Shown piece after piece: positions 47,658-60,086 of a DNA stretch of 64,000 nucleotides; positions within the stretch are counted from its first letter, which is position 1, and each line of letters opens with the position of its first letter. The stretch is from assembly GCA_007449985.2 (NCBI GenBank), contig VIIQ02000085.1, positions 372,001-436,000 on the forward strand. Direction: 5' to 3'. This stretch comes from Desmodesmus armatus. Taxonomy: Eukaryota > Chlorophyta > Chlorophyceae > Sphaeropleales > Scenedesmaceae. Under the pieces are notes generated by a model, which worked only from the letters and a program-made list of their open reading frames with translations, ran no database searches and had not been told where the DNA came from. A program made the position numbers and the translations under genes.

Positions 47658-48389
47658 TGGTGTAGGCGACGTCTGTCGCGCCCCTCTGTGCCACGGTTGC
47701 AGTTTAGTCAAGTGACAGATCTATTATTTTCGATTTCGGCTGTCCGAGCTCCTGCTGTTATCGGAGTAGTATCCGATCGTCTTTTGTGCTGTCAAGGGCA
47801 GCTTAGCGTCACCAACAGCGCCAGCTCCGGCACGCCAACAGTGCTGCTGTTGAGCAACAGCAGCAACAGTCACCTTGGCAGCTTGGTTGTGCATCAGGCG
47901 AGATAAGCCAAGAGGCGTCGCTGTCAAGTGTGAGGTACTGCAGCTGTTTTGCCAAAGGCAGCACATCTACTGCACCACTGGCACAGCCCGATCCTGTTGA
48001 GGTCACACCAATCTCGTTGGACAAGTAGGTCACACCAATCCCGCAGCACACTGCCCTGGCAGCAGTTGCATCGACATCAAGCTCCTACACCTGCCACACC
48101 TGCAACAGCGCCTGCTTGCATCAGGTGGGGTACAGGCTGTTGCACCAGTGCAAGCCTTCCACCCCTGCAGCGGCTGGCGTTGCACCCAACAGGCCCAGGC
48201 CTGCTGTCAGCACGCAAGCCACAGCGCCACCACCAGCAGCCGACCGCAATGCGCAGCTGCTGAAGCAGCAGCAGCAGCAGCTCAGTAGCAGCGGCAGCAG
48301 CACCAAAGGGAAGGAGGGTACCTGGAGAGGCCAGCGGCTGGCACCTCCTGGTGGATAATCTCTCCCCTCTCTCCATACCTGCAGCTGGC

Positions 48390-48434
<45 letters not shown>

Positions 48435-48523
48435 CGCGGTGCAGCACTAGCAGCTGTGTGGTGCTGCACTAGCAGGCAGCTACAGCGTGTCTTACTGTCC
48501 ATACATCAACAGCAGCAGCTGCC
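47658..48523 (+). other. Possible exons of a Pro/Ala/Gln-rich protein
   Basis: Several segments have coding-like composition on the plus strand, for example PLAQPDPVEVTPISLD (about 47955-48025), NRPRPAVSTQATAPPPAADR (about 48188-48250) and a CAG run at 48392-48435. I could not build one phase-consistent chain. They may belong to the ORF starting at 47478 or be 5' UTR of the TFIIIC gene. Confidence 0.3.
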
Positions 48524-48588
48524 ATGCCGCCTGGCAGGAAGGCCCAGCAGCAGCAGCTTGCACAGGACGACCCAACAGCAGCAGACCC

Positions 48589-48623
<35 letters not shown>

Positions 48624-51600
48624 ATGTGATGGTTTCAGAGGGGGAGGAAGAGGAGGAGGAGGAGGGGGAGGAAGGGGAGGAGGGGGATGGTGCTGATGAG
48701 GGGGGCTACACCACAGCGGGTGCCACCTCAGGGGAGGATGAGGACGATGGAGACTACTTTGCACGAGGCCTCGACGTGGACCACCTGCTGCAGGTGGGGG
48801 GTTGGGGCGGTGGGGGGTTGGAAGGGGGGGGGTTGGGTGTGTGGGGTGTGTGTGTGGGGGGGGGGGGGGGGGGGGGGTTGGGAGGGGGGGGGGCATGTGG
48901 GTGGGGGGTGGGGGGGGGGGGGAACTGAGGCTGAGTCCAGCTGGTGGGGCGTTAGCAGCAGCAGCCAGAGAGCAGTAAATTGTGCCATGGAGGTGGGGGG
49001 GGGGGTATGAGGGGGGAGGGTGCGCGTGTAGTCATGGTGGTGAGGTTGAGGGCTGCTTTTGCATGCGTTGCTGTGTGGATGGTTTGCTGAAGTGCAGCTA
49101 AACGTGGTTTTGTCATGCCACGCCTGCCTCAGCTATTGAGGCTAAGCCACGGCTCAGCTACCTCCCTGCCTCTGAGTGTAGACACAGGAAGTGCATCCAG
49201 CCAATGCATCTACCATCCACAGTGTGTAGCGGTACAGTGGTGGGTTGGGTGATCACTGACTGCTGCTGCTGCTGCTGCTGCTGCTCATGACCTGTTGTCC
49301 CGTTCCCTCCTCTCCAGGTTTGACTGAGCCTGCTGCTGCCGGCACCGGTTGCTGCAGCTGGTGGCGGGATCCAACCTCCCCTCCTCCAGTTTGTTCCTCG
49401 TTTAACGCACCTTTGCCCTGCGGCCACGCCCCCCCCCCCTCCCCTCCGCTGTAGGTGATGACTGAGCCTGCTGCAGCCGGCGCCGACTGCAGTTGCAATC
49501 AATTGGTGCCGGGACGTATTCCCTCCCTCCTCCCTCCCCTCTGTGCCTCTCTTGACAGATCTTGCCCCGACCCTTCCCTCCGCTCCAGGGGATGACTGAG
49601 CCTGCTGCTGCCAGCACTGGGTGCAGCTGGTGCCGGGATGGCTCCCCCCCTTTCCCTCCCCTCTGTTCCTCTCTTTCTCCTCTGTTCCTCTCTTGACGCA
49701 CCCTTGTGGCCCCTCTCTTCATGTTCAGGTGATGACTGAGCCTGCCGCCGGCACCGGTTCTGCTGCTGGCGGTGTGCTCCAGCCGTATGAGGTGCTGCGC
49801 AGGCAGCGGGCGGCACAGCAGCGCATAGCAGACGAGGAGGAGGAGGCACAAGAGAGGCTGGCTAACAGGCCACGGCGTAAGGTACGCCCGGGGGGTGGGG
49901 GTGGGGGCACATTCCTGTTTCATATGGGTGAGGCGGATGGGTGGGGCTTGAGACCGCAACCCTAGACAGGCAGCCGAAGGCGCAGCAGCATTGCTGAGGA
50001 GGGGAAGAAGAGGCACGAGAGAGGCTGGCAAACAGGCCACTGCGTAAGGTGGGCTGGGTGGGGCACGCACGCACGCACGCACGCACGCACGTGCAGACAC
50101 TTGCTTTAGGGGTGCCTGCGCAACCTTGGGAAGCTGGCCAACAGGCCGTGCCGCAAGGTAGTTTGGCGGCCGGCCGCCAACGCCACTTCCTGTCCACTTG
50201 GTGCATCTCAGGGTGCATGTTCGTGAACAAGCATATACACACTTTGTGCAAAAGACCACACAGCTCTCCACCCCCTGCTTCCTCCCCTGTTTGCAGGCTG
50301 CCTCTGCCGCGCATAAGCATGTACACACTTTGTGCAACAGGCCACGCAGCCACGCAGCCACTCACCCCCTCCCCCGTTGTCTCTGTGTTTTGCAGGCTGC
50401 CTCTGCCGCGCGTGAGCGCACGCAAGCTGCTGCGCGTGTTGTTGGTGGTCTGGGTGATGAGTCAGGATCTGACTTCAGTGTTGATGAGGCAGCTGCTGAT
50501 GAAGAAGATGATGAGAGGGAACAGCTGGAGGAGGAGGAGCTGGACGAAGATGATGAGACATGGTGAGTGTGGTGTGTGTGTGTGTGTGTGGGGGGGGGGG
50601 TTATCAGCAGCAGCTGGCTAGATCTGGGTCTGTGTCTGTGTCTGTCTTCCTATTTTTCACTTGCCCAGTCCCGCATCATGGCACCCCTCTCTTTTCATAC
50701 CTCTGTGCACACCTCAGCTGAGGAAGTAGTTGACATACGACCCGGGGGGGGGGGGGGGGGTGTTTGGGGGGGGGGGGTGTTTTGAGAGGGGGGGGCATAA
50801 GCAGGAGCTGGAGGAGGAGGAGGGGCTGGCCGATGATGAGGATGAGACATGGTGGGCTGGCTGGCGGTTTGGTGGTTTGGCGGCTGGCTTAGTGGGTAAT
50901 GTTGATCGCCCTCATGCCTGACCCAAAAGATTGTGGTTCGTCAAGTATCAGGCCGTGTGCACACCCTCATGAGCCCTTGCCTCGCTGGCTAGTGCCGAGA
51001 CTGGGACCTTCTCCCCATACCTGTACTGTACTGTACTGTTTCGTGTCTGCCTGCAGGGATGCTGATGGGATGGAGCTGGTTGCTGGTGGAGAGATCAAGC
51101 CCAAGAAAAAGAGCAAGTAAGCTGCAGCTCAGGACACAGCAGCGGGACTCAAAACCGGCGGTTTGTGTGGTTAATCGTGACATTGCGTGCCTGTAGCTGC
51201 AGCACAGGGTACATGCTTGGCTTGACTGCCTCGGCAACACTGCCGCAGTGGCTGCTCCTGGCTTGTGTTGCCTGAAGACAGCCTGTCGGCAGTGGTGTGT
51301 CGGATCATGCCACGCAACACGCTGTCCATGTAAGGCTGTGTTAGCTAGTGCTACTAGCTGACCAGGCACTTGCGTGGTGGGCGGACGTGTGGCTTTTGCC
51401 AATGGCCGATGAAGGGCTCATGCGTATTTCAGTGCACTGGATGGAACTGGAGGCTTACGCTCATCGTGGACTCTTTGTTGGCGCTGACCGAAGAAGGCGG
51501 CATCAGGGTTTTTGAGTAGCTCACTCTAAACCCCAACTCAAACCCCTGGTCCCAAACCCTGCCTTGTTGGTGGTATGTGCAGGTGGAAGCGGCGTCAGGG

Positions 51601-54600
51601 GGGCAAGACAGGCAGCAATTTGGAGGTTCCTGAGCATGTCAGCAGGATGGTGGGACACGCAAACCTGCTGTACGCCAGCAACAAGTGAGCAACAAAGCTT
51701 CAAGCTGGCCGCAACAGTAGGGCAGCAGGAGCAGCAGCAAGTGCATCCTTGTGAAGCAGTGTGTGTATATTCGAAGAGCAGGGTGTGCCACACCTCTCGG
51801 AGAGGCACAGAGGTTACATGTGTAGCCAGCATACTATGAACATGCAACTCACATGCAAGCATTATATGAGGCACACCAACATAGTCCGACAAGGACAGCA
51901 AATGTGTGTCAAGTGTGTGTCGTGTGCGGAGTTGTCACCCTGCATGTCTGGAGTGACAGAGAGTGAATGAGGAGCATCCCGGCGGGGGCGTTGCATGTCA
52001 TCTGTCAACGCATGTTCAATTCTCGAGCCTCCATACACTTCAGGAGAGCCATCCGCCATCCGCAATAACCCCCCTCTCCCCCCTCCCCCCCCCCCACCCA
52101 ACACACACAGAGTACCCTGTCTTCGTCTGAACTGGTCACCATGACATCGACATGTACCTGGTGAATGCAAGTCATGCCCCGTTGCCCGTTACCTGGTGGA
52201 TGCAACTCATGTACCTGGTGGATGCAACTGACACCCCCCACACACACGCATTGGCTGGATGCATTGGCTGGATGCATTCCCTGTGTCTACACACACACAC
52301 ACATCTGCCTTCACCCCCCCTCCCCCCCCCCCCAGGTACCAGGAGGCTGTCACCATCCTGCTGGAGGTCATACGCACTGTGCCAAACCTGAGGGACCCCT
52401 ACCGCACACTGGGGGCACTGCACGAGGTGAGCACCTTGTCGTTGTTGTAAGGCCAACGGGGGGGGGGGGGGGGACCTAACACAGCGCTACATGTTTGCAG
52501 GCCGGAGCCATACCCCTGATCCAGCCTGGGCCCTTGACAGTTATGTCTGTCCTATCAGCTCTGAAGTGTGACGCTAGTACTAGCTAGTTGTTTTGGCAGG
52601 TAGGATTTGCTCGCTGACTTTGTGACAGGAGGGTGTGAGCGTGGGCGGCGGCCCTTGCTGCTTGAGTTGTGTTGGGGTTTGGTGGTTGTGGCGTTGCCTG
52701 CAGCGGAGCTAGCTGCTTGCCAATTGCATCTGTGTCACATCGGAGCCACTTGAGTTTTGGTGCCAGAATTGTGTCGCGTTTGTTTGCTGCTGTTTCAGGT
52801 GACGGGTCAGCCCCGAAAGGCCCTCAACTTCTTCATCATTGCAGCACACATGGGCAAGGGCAAGCAGGTGGGTGAAGATATGTCCTACCTGATGATACAT
52901 CATCGTGACTGTTACACAGAATCATTGTGATGTCCTGTGCTACTATCACAACTGCTACTTCTACTTCACTGAATAAGGGCCTCGCCTGATTGCCTCTTCC
53001 AGGCTCATAGGGCATACAGCACTCCTCAAGAGACAGACAAACAGTACGGCAGTACGTACCACCACACCCTGTGCCCGCAGATCACACCCGGGCTGGCAGC
53101 ACAACATGCCTGTATATGTTTGCCTTGTTCGCCTGCCCGCCAGTACCTTGCCGCACCCTGCTCTGACTGTTGCTGTGCCGTGCGATCTGTTTGTGCTGTG
53201 CGCTGCATGCTGTGCTGTGTGTGCTGTGCTGCATGCTGTGCTGCGTTCTGTGCTGTGTGCTGCTGTGTGCTGCTGTGTGTGCTGTGTGCTGTGTGGCTGC
53301 AGGACACTTCCCTGTGGCACAAGCTGGCTGTCATGTCAGAGGAGCAGGGCTACATGCGGCAGGCCATCTACTGCTGGAACAAGGTGCGTGCTGACTGAGA
53401 GACTATATTGTCACAGTAACATCACCCACCAAGAGTGGTGAACGGCCCTTAAATGTACGTACATTCCAGCCATCAACTATGCATGCGTCAAGTATCCATA
53501 ATACCTGCTAAACATGGCACCCCTTCCCCAAATGCATTTGTGCCACCTCAGTCTGCCGCCTTGCACCTTCCCGCGGTAGCACGGGACTGCGTTCACGGTT
53601 TTGAGTGTAGGTTTGGGTTGAAAGTGTACACGTGCTTGTGCGCTGGCCTGCAGGTGTTGTCTCGTGACAAGGATGACTTTGACTCCATGCTGGCGCGTGC
53701 CCGGCTGTACCCCCTCATTGGTGAACCCTGGAGGGCACGATCATCACTGGCAACACTGCTCAACCGCGCACCAGGACACCCAGAGGTGAGCGGGGACACA
53801 CAGCACGCACAGCACACACATGCACACAGCACACAGCACGCACAGTGCACACAGCACACACAGCGCACACAGCACACAGCACACGCACAGCACACACACG
53901 GTCATCGCCCGCCACACTGCTCAACCGCGCACCAGGACACCCAGAGGTGAGCGGGGACACACAGCACACACAGCTTACACATGCACACAGCACACAGCAC
54001 GCACAGTGCACACAGCACACACAGCGCACACAGCACACAGCACACGCACAGCACACACACGGTCATCGCCCGCCACACTGCTCAACCGCGCACCAGGACA
54101 CCCAGAGGTGAGCGGGGACACACAGCACACACAGCTTACACATGCACACAGCACACAGCACGCACAGTGCACACAGCACACACAGCGCACACAGCACACA
54201 GCACACGCACAGCACACACATGCACACAGCACGCACAGTGCACACAGCACACACAGCGCACACAGCACACAGCACACGCACAGCACACACACGGTCATCG
54301 CCCGCCACACTGCTCAACCGCGCACCAGGACACCCAGAGGTGAGCGGGGACACACAGCACACACAGCACACACATGCACACAGCACACAGCACGCACAGT
54401 GCACACAGCACACACAGCGCACACAGCACACAGCACACGCACAGCACACACACGGTCATCGCCCGCCACACTGCTCAACCGCGCACCAGGACACCCAGAG
54501 GTGCGGGAGCACACAGGGCACAGCACATGCTTTGTGTACGCATACACAACGTGCACGTGTCTGTTGAGGGGTTGGATGTTGTGAAGGTTGCTGGGGGCCG

Positions 54601-57600
54601 GGGGTCCCAACGACACCCAGAGGTGTGCATCCACAGATGGAATTCATGTGATCACACACCAGACCAGTATTTCCAGAGGTAACATCAGTCAGCTGCACTA
54701 GTACATTGTGACTTACTCCATGGAGCAAAATGTTACAACGTTATGGAGCTTTCCACCTTTTTTTGTTTTGCTGTGGCTTCTGCTGGTGCAGGTTGTGAAG
54801 GCTCTTGCTGCGTTGTACCATGAGAGTGGTCAGCCTGGCAAGGCTGTTGAGCTGCTTGAGGCACAGCTGGCCAAGCACTACAGCCACGCTGACCTCACAC
54901 ACATCAACATGCTCACAGACCTGTACATGGCAATGGTGAGGGGGGACGGGGGGGGGGGGGGGGGCGGTGGGGATGGTGATGGAAGGAAGACACCGGGGGG
55001 GGGGGGTCCAGGGAGAGGGGAGGGGGGGGGAGGTGTACACATCAACATGCTCACGGACCTATACATGGCAATGGTGAGGGGGGGGGGGGAGGGGGGCGAG
55101 AGGCTAAGGGATATCTTGCTGCTGTGCGGGACGGCCTGTTCCACAGTGCTCAGCTTGTAGGTGATAGTGATCACCAGCCACAGGTAGTGTCAATGCCTTT
55201 TTGGTGCTGCGCTGCCACACGCTGCGCCTTGCCGTGTGTTCATGTGGCATGCTGTGCGGTGCTGTGCTGTGCCAGTATGGTGATGCTGTCACACTTCAAC
55301 CGCAGTGACGTGTATGTGTCTGGCAGTGAACCGTGCTGCATTGGGCAATGCCATGTGCCATGCCATGCTGTACTGTGCTGTGCCAGGGTCACTATGGTGA
55401 TGCCGTAGCGCTTATCAACTGCAGTGAAGTGTTTGAATCATCACACCAACTGTGCCGTGCTGTGCTGTGCTTTTCCTGTGCTGTGCTGTGCTTTGCCAGG
55501 GTCACTATGGTGATGCCGTAGCGCTCATCAACCGCAGTGAGGTGGTCATGTGCCAGGGGGAGCCGCTGCCTATTGACCTACGCGTCAGAAGAGGTGAATG
55601 ATGGTGAAGGGATGCACCAACAGCCATGAGGCATACCGCCCAACGATGACAGTGTATACTTGCAACACCCCTCCCTCCCCCCCACACAGCGTACTGTAGT
55701 ACGGTCAGCTTGTGTCATGTGGCACATGATAGGTGCAAGGCAGGTGACAAGAGCATTTCCTTGACTGTGCTGTGCGCCACATGTGCCACACCACACAGGG
55801 TCGTTCGCACCCTGATGCCCCAGGGATGTTGAACCTGGGCAGACGCATAGGTCGTGTTTCACCACAGCGTTGCAACGACGGTGTGCTGTGCTGTGCTGCC
55901 TGCAGGCGTGTGTCTGGCCCACATGTGCCAGGTCAGCACTGCTCAGCAGGACCTGGATGCACTCAGGGAACACCCAGTGGTGGACGAGGACGGGGAGACA
56001 TACGTGGTGGGTTTTGAACAGTGACCCACGACCCAGCTTGGGCGGTCACAGCAACACGGTCGCAACACAAACCTATGTCCCTGTTGCTCTGTACCTCCAT
56101 TACCGGCTGAACCTGGAAAGGCGGGCTGGGGCCTGGATGGAAGAATGGCGGCTGGCAGATATGGTTCAGCAGCCACATCACCAACCTCCTTCCCTCATAG
56201 CCTCCCTTGCTCCTTGCTCCCTGCTCCCTGCCTCGGTATCCCCGTCAATGTTGCTGTGTCTCATTGCATCACACGCTCAATCCCTGCCTCACTCACTCAC
56301 TCATGCATAGATGCTCACTCACTGAAGCATGCATGCGCGCACTCCCCCCCCCCCCCTGCAGGACCTGTACCTAATGGTGCTGCAGGAGTGTGTCAAGGCG
56401 GGGCAGGCAGCACTCGCAGTGCCTTGCATGGATGAACTACGAGGTGCGTGATTACATTGTCACATGGCATGCCCCCCCACTCCCTGTGTGTCCAGGGGGG
56501 GGGTGTTTGCAAGTGTTAATGCTTTCCATATCGGCTACCACACGTCTGCCCGTCTGCCCGGCTTGCGTGTTTGTCACCCGTCAACATGTCTGCCTGTCCG
56601 CCTGAACGTCCACCCACACACCTGCCTACCGTCATACTTGCCTGCCCATCTGGTTGGCCGCCTGCCTGCCTTGTCAGATGTTCTTCTTCATGCTCTTGAC
56701 GCTGTTCTGAGGTGCCTCGTTTCTTTCCTGGTCCCCATGAGCCTCTAGCCTCCTTGAGGGCTGCTCGGCTTTTTGCTGAGCCAATTTCTGTGACTGTAAT
56801 TCCTGCAGACACTCCTGGTGTTATGGATGAGCCTGAGCAGTGGCAGGTGCTGGCTGACGGCTACTGTGCTGCGGGCTGCAGAGACGCTGCCATTGCCCTC
56901 GTGACAGACAAGCTGGGAGGACTGGGCAAGGAACATGAGAGGTACTGGGGGACAGCTGGACGCGCATGGGGGGGGGGTGAGGGGTGGCGCAGGGGGGGGT
57001 GGCAAGCCAGTTGTGTGTGTGGGGGGGGGGGCAGGCCGTCTGTGTTGCGGCCTGCTCAAGTCGCTGGCTGGCCAACTAAACTGAATGAGTGGGTTGGTGC
57101 TGGGTGGGGTGGGGGATTGAGGCGGCTAGTTGGTCGGCCATCTCCCTTCGCACTTGTCTGTCTGTGGATCAGTCGGAAAAGCAGGGATCACCGGGCTTTT
57201 CTCTCGCAGGCCCCCGTCTCGCAGAGATCAATCTGACTCCTTGCGTGGTGTTCTTGACTGGAGACAGTGAGTGTTGTTTGGTGTGGCTGCTGGCCAACAG
57301 GTACATGGAGTGCTCGCTGTACCTTGCTCGCCTGCTGCTTACATGTGGAGAGGCCACAGCAGCAGCCGACATGCTGCAGCAGCTGGATGCCGACATTGAG
57401 CAGCACCAGTTGACCCTGCCAGACACGCAGGTGCGTGGCTGGAAAAAACCAATAACGAGCACTGAGTCTGATTAGCGCTAGGCCTAGCGCTAAAGTATGC
57501 CTAGGCTTATACACGCTTGACTAGCACGCGGTGCTACAGTGCATATTTGACAACAAGCCGGTGGACTGCGTCCAGTGGGCTGTCAGAGGTGTTCAAGGCG

Positions 57601-58883
57601 TTTGTTTGTGCTTGCGACTGAATCGATTGCGGCGATGTGATGCAAAACACTGACGCTCTCTGACTGTTTTGACATGCAGGTGCAGCAGCTCTCACTGCTA
57701 CTGTCAAAGGCTGCGCTGCAGCTGCAGCTGGGCCAGCGGGACGCCTTTGCGGCTAGCCTGCTACCGCAGTTCACGGAGCTTCTGGACCAAGCCGAGAACA
57801 ACGCGGCAGTCGTAGCAGCAGCAAAAAAGGTGCGAACGGCAGAAAACCCCTGCACAGGCTGGCAGAAATCATGGGATCACAAGCAGCCCTGGTAGTACCA
57901 AGCCCCAGGGCGCTCGGCTGCGCTGCTGCTGCCGCTACTGCGCCTGATTGTCTCTTGCTCCCTTTTTGTTTGTGAGGCCTCTGTTGTCCTGTGCAAAGGT
58001 CGTACTGTACTAACCTGTACTGCATTGCATGGTGCTGTACTGCATGATCTGTGCTGTGCTGCGATACATTGTGCTGTGCTGTGATGTGCTGTGTTGTATG
58101 GTGCTGCATCGTACTGTGCTGTGCTGCGATAGATTGTGCTGTACTGTGCTGTGTTGTATGGTGCATCGTACTGTGTTGTGCAGGCCGCCAAGTCTGGCCG
58201 GGTGCCGCGTGACCTAGTCAAGGCTCTGAAGCGGCGCAAGATGTTTGCACGCAAGGGAGGACGCAAGGGAGAGGGTGAGTGAACACCCCCGCCAGCACCA
58301 CTGATCAGTCTCTTGTCATGACCCCAGGTAGCTCGGATACTGCCAGTTTGCTGAATGGCTGACCATGTGTGTGAAAACAACCTGGCTGCACCTAGTCAGA
58401 CTTGCCATGTGTGTGTGTGTTGCTGTTGTTGGTGTCTCCTCCGTGTCGCTCCCCCCCCCCAGGTGGCTCTGAGACTGCGTCTGTGTTCAAGGGCTACGTG
58501 TCTCGTGACAGGCGCAAGGCCTACGTGGCAGAGGCAGACTCAGCGGCAGACCAACTGCTCAGGAGGGCAGCAGCAGCACGTGAGTCCTACTCAACCTTCA
58601 AGGTTCACATGCTGTTTATAGGCCAGTCCGTGGGAGTTCGTTTCAGCAGACAAGCCAGGGCTGCGGCGGCACGCATGATCTGGGTTGTCAAGACCAGAGG
58701 CTGACTTCAAAGACAGTTGTAATACAGGCCCCAGCAGGCGCGGACCGTCAGATGTAGCTTGGCGAAGGAGACGTAGCAGGCAAGATATGTCCACCACTCG
58801 ACATGGGGCACGGAGTCCACATCAACTTGACGTGAACAGCCACGCACCAACCCCGTCACGGCATTCGGTATACTGTTCCGGTC

Positions 58884-58915
<32 letters not shown>

Positions 58916-60037
58916 AGGCAAGGCTGGCGCCGTATCTGGTGCTGAGACCGAGGCTGAGGGTGATGCAACAGATGTTGAGCCCCTGGCACTCACTGCTGCT
59001 GGTGAAGGGGAGGGTGGTGCTGACCTGCCTGTTGAGCTGTCAGCGCTGGTGCTGGCGGCAACAACAGACCAGAGCGAACTGCCTGACCTGTTTGGGGACC
59101 CACAGCTGTTCGGTACGTTTGGGGGTGGGGGGGGGGGAGTCTGCTTGCACCCTGGTGGTAGTGAGGTGTTTGTGGGGGAGGGGGGGCAGGGGGGGGGATG
59201 CGTGCGCAGAAGCTTTGTAGTACATTGGGGCAGCTTCTCAAGGGGTGTGTGTGGTGGTGGGGGGGGGGGGGGGATGTTGTTGCTGACCTGCCTGTTGAGC
59301 TGTCAGCGCTGGTGCTGGCTGCTACAACAGACCAGAGTGGACTGCCTGACCTGTTTGGGGACCCACAGCTGTTTGGTACATACAGCAGGCGAGGTGTGTG
59401 CACCTCCCTGGGGGGGGGGGGTCTTTGCACCTCGTAAGGAGTGGCCTCCAGGGGGGAGGGGGATATGCTGAGGCTAATAGGTACATTGGGGCGCCTCCTT
59501 GAGGAATAGGTCCCCCTATGGGTCTTTCCACACTTACGGCGAGGTGTGGATCCATGCACCATTGGGTGACAGGTAGTAACCTTGCAGCTAGCTGGAGACT
59601 GTCCTTGATGAAGCGCACGTGGATAGCTGCAGGCATCTGGCTCATTCAGAGTCAGACACAAAATAGAGTGAGAGTGAGAGAATGGGACGGTGCGTGAGAT
59701 AAGAGAGCGAGAGAAAGGGACAGTGTATGAGAGAGGCAGAGACACAGACATAGAGGGGCGGGGGGGGGGGGGGGTGTTTTCCGGCACTCTTACAAGAGTC
59801 CCTGCTGACACCGCCGTGTGTTGTGTGTTGCAGGTGCCTTCACTGAGCTGGTGTCAGTGCTGCAGGCTGACGGCAGGGGTGACGAGGCTGCATCTCTCCT
59901 CACACGCGCAACAACACTGGCCAGCATGCGGGGCAGTGCGGCACACGGCGGCTGGTGGGGACCCTCAGCAACGGTGAGACATTTGGTGCTGGTGGTGTGT
60001 GTGGGGGGGGGGGGACAGGGGGGGAGACGGCGTGCAG

Positions 60038-60086
<49 letters not shown>

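Noticed and set aside
48580..48620. CTG/CAG runs as a separate repeat gene or expansion locus
   Set aside because: Such runs occur in almost every gene here and encode Ala, Gln or Ser tracts in frame, so they are a genome-wide trait.
49402..50361. 319-codon minus-strand ORF
   Set aside because: It lies opposite the TFIIIC exon 2 copies and pyrimidine-rich introns; the composition is low-complexity with no domain.
53738..54584. CRISPR-like appearance of the 161-bp repeats
   Set aside because: Unit length, CACACAG spacer composition, the included exon end and splice site, and the eukaryotic context all fit a minisatellite.
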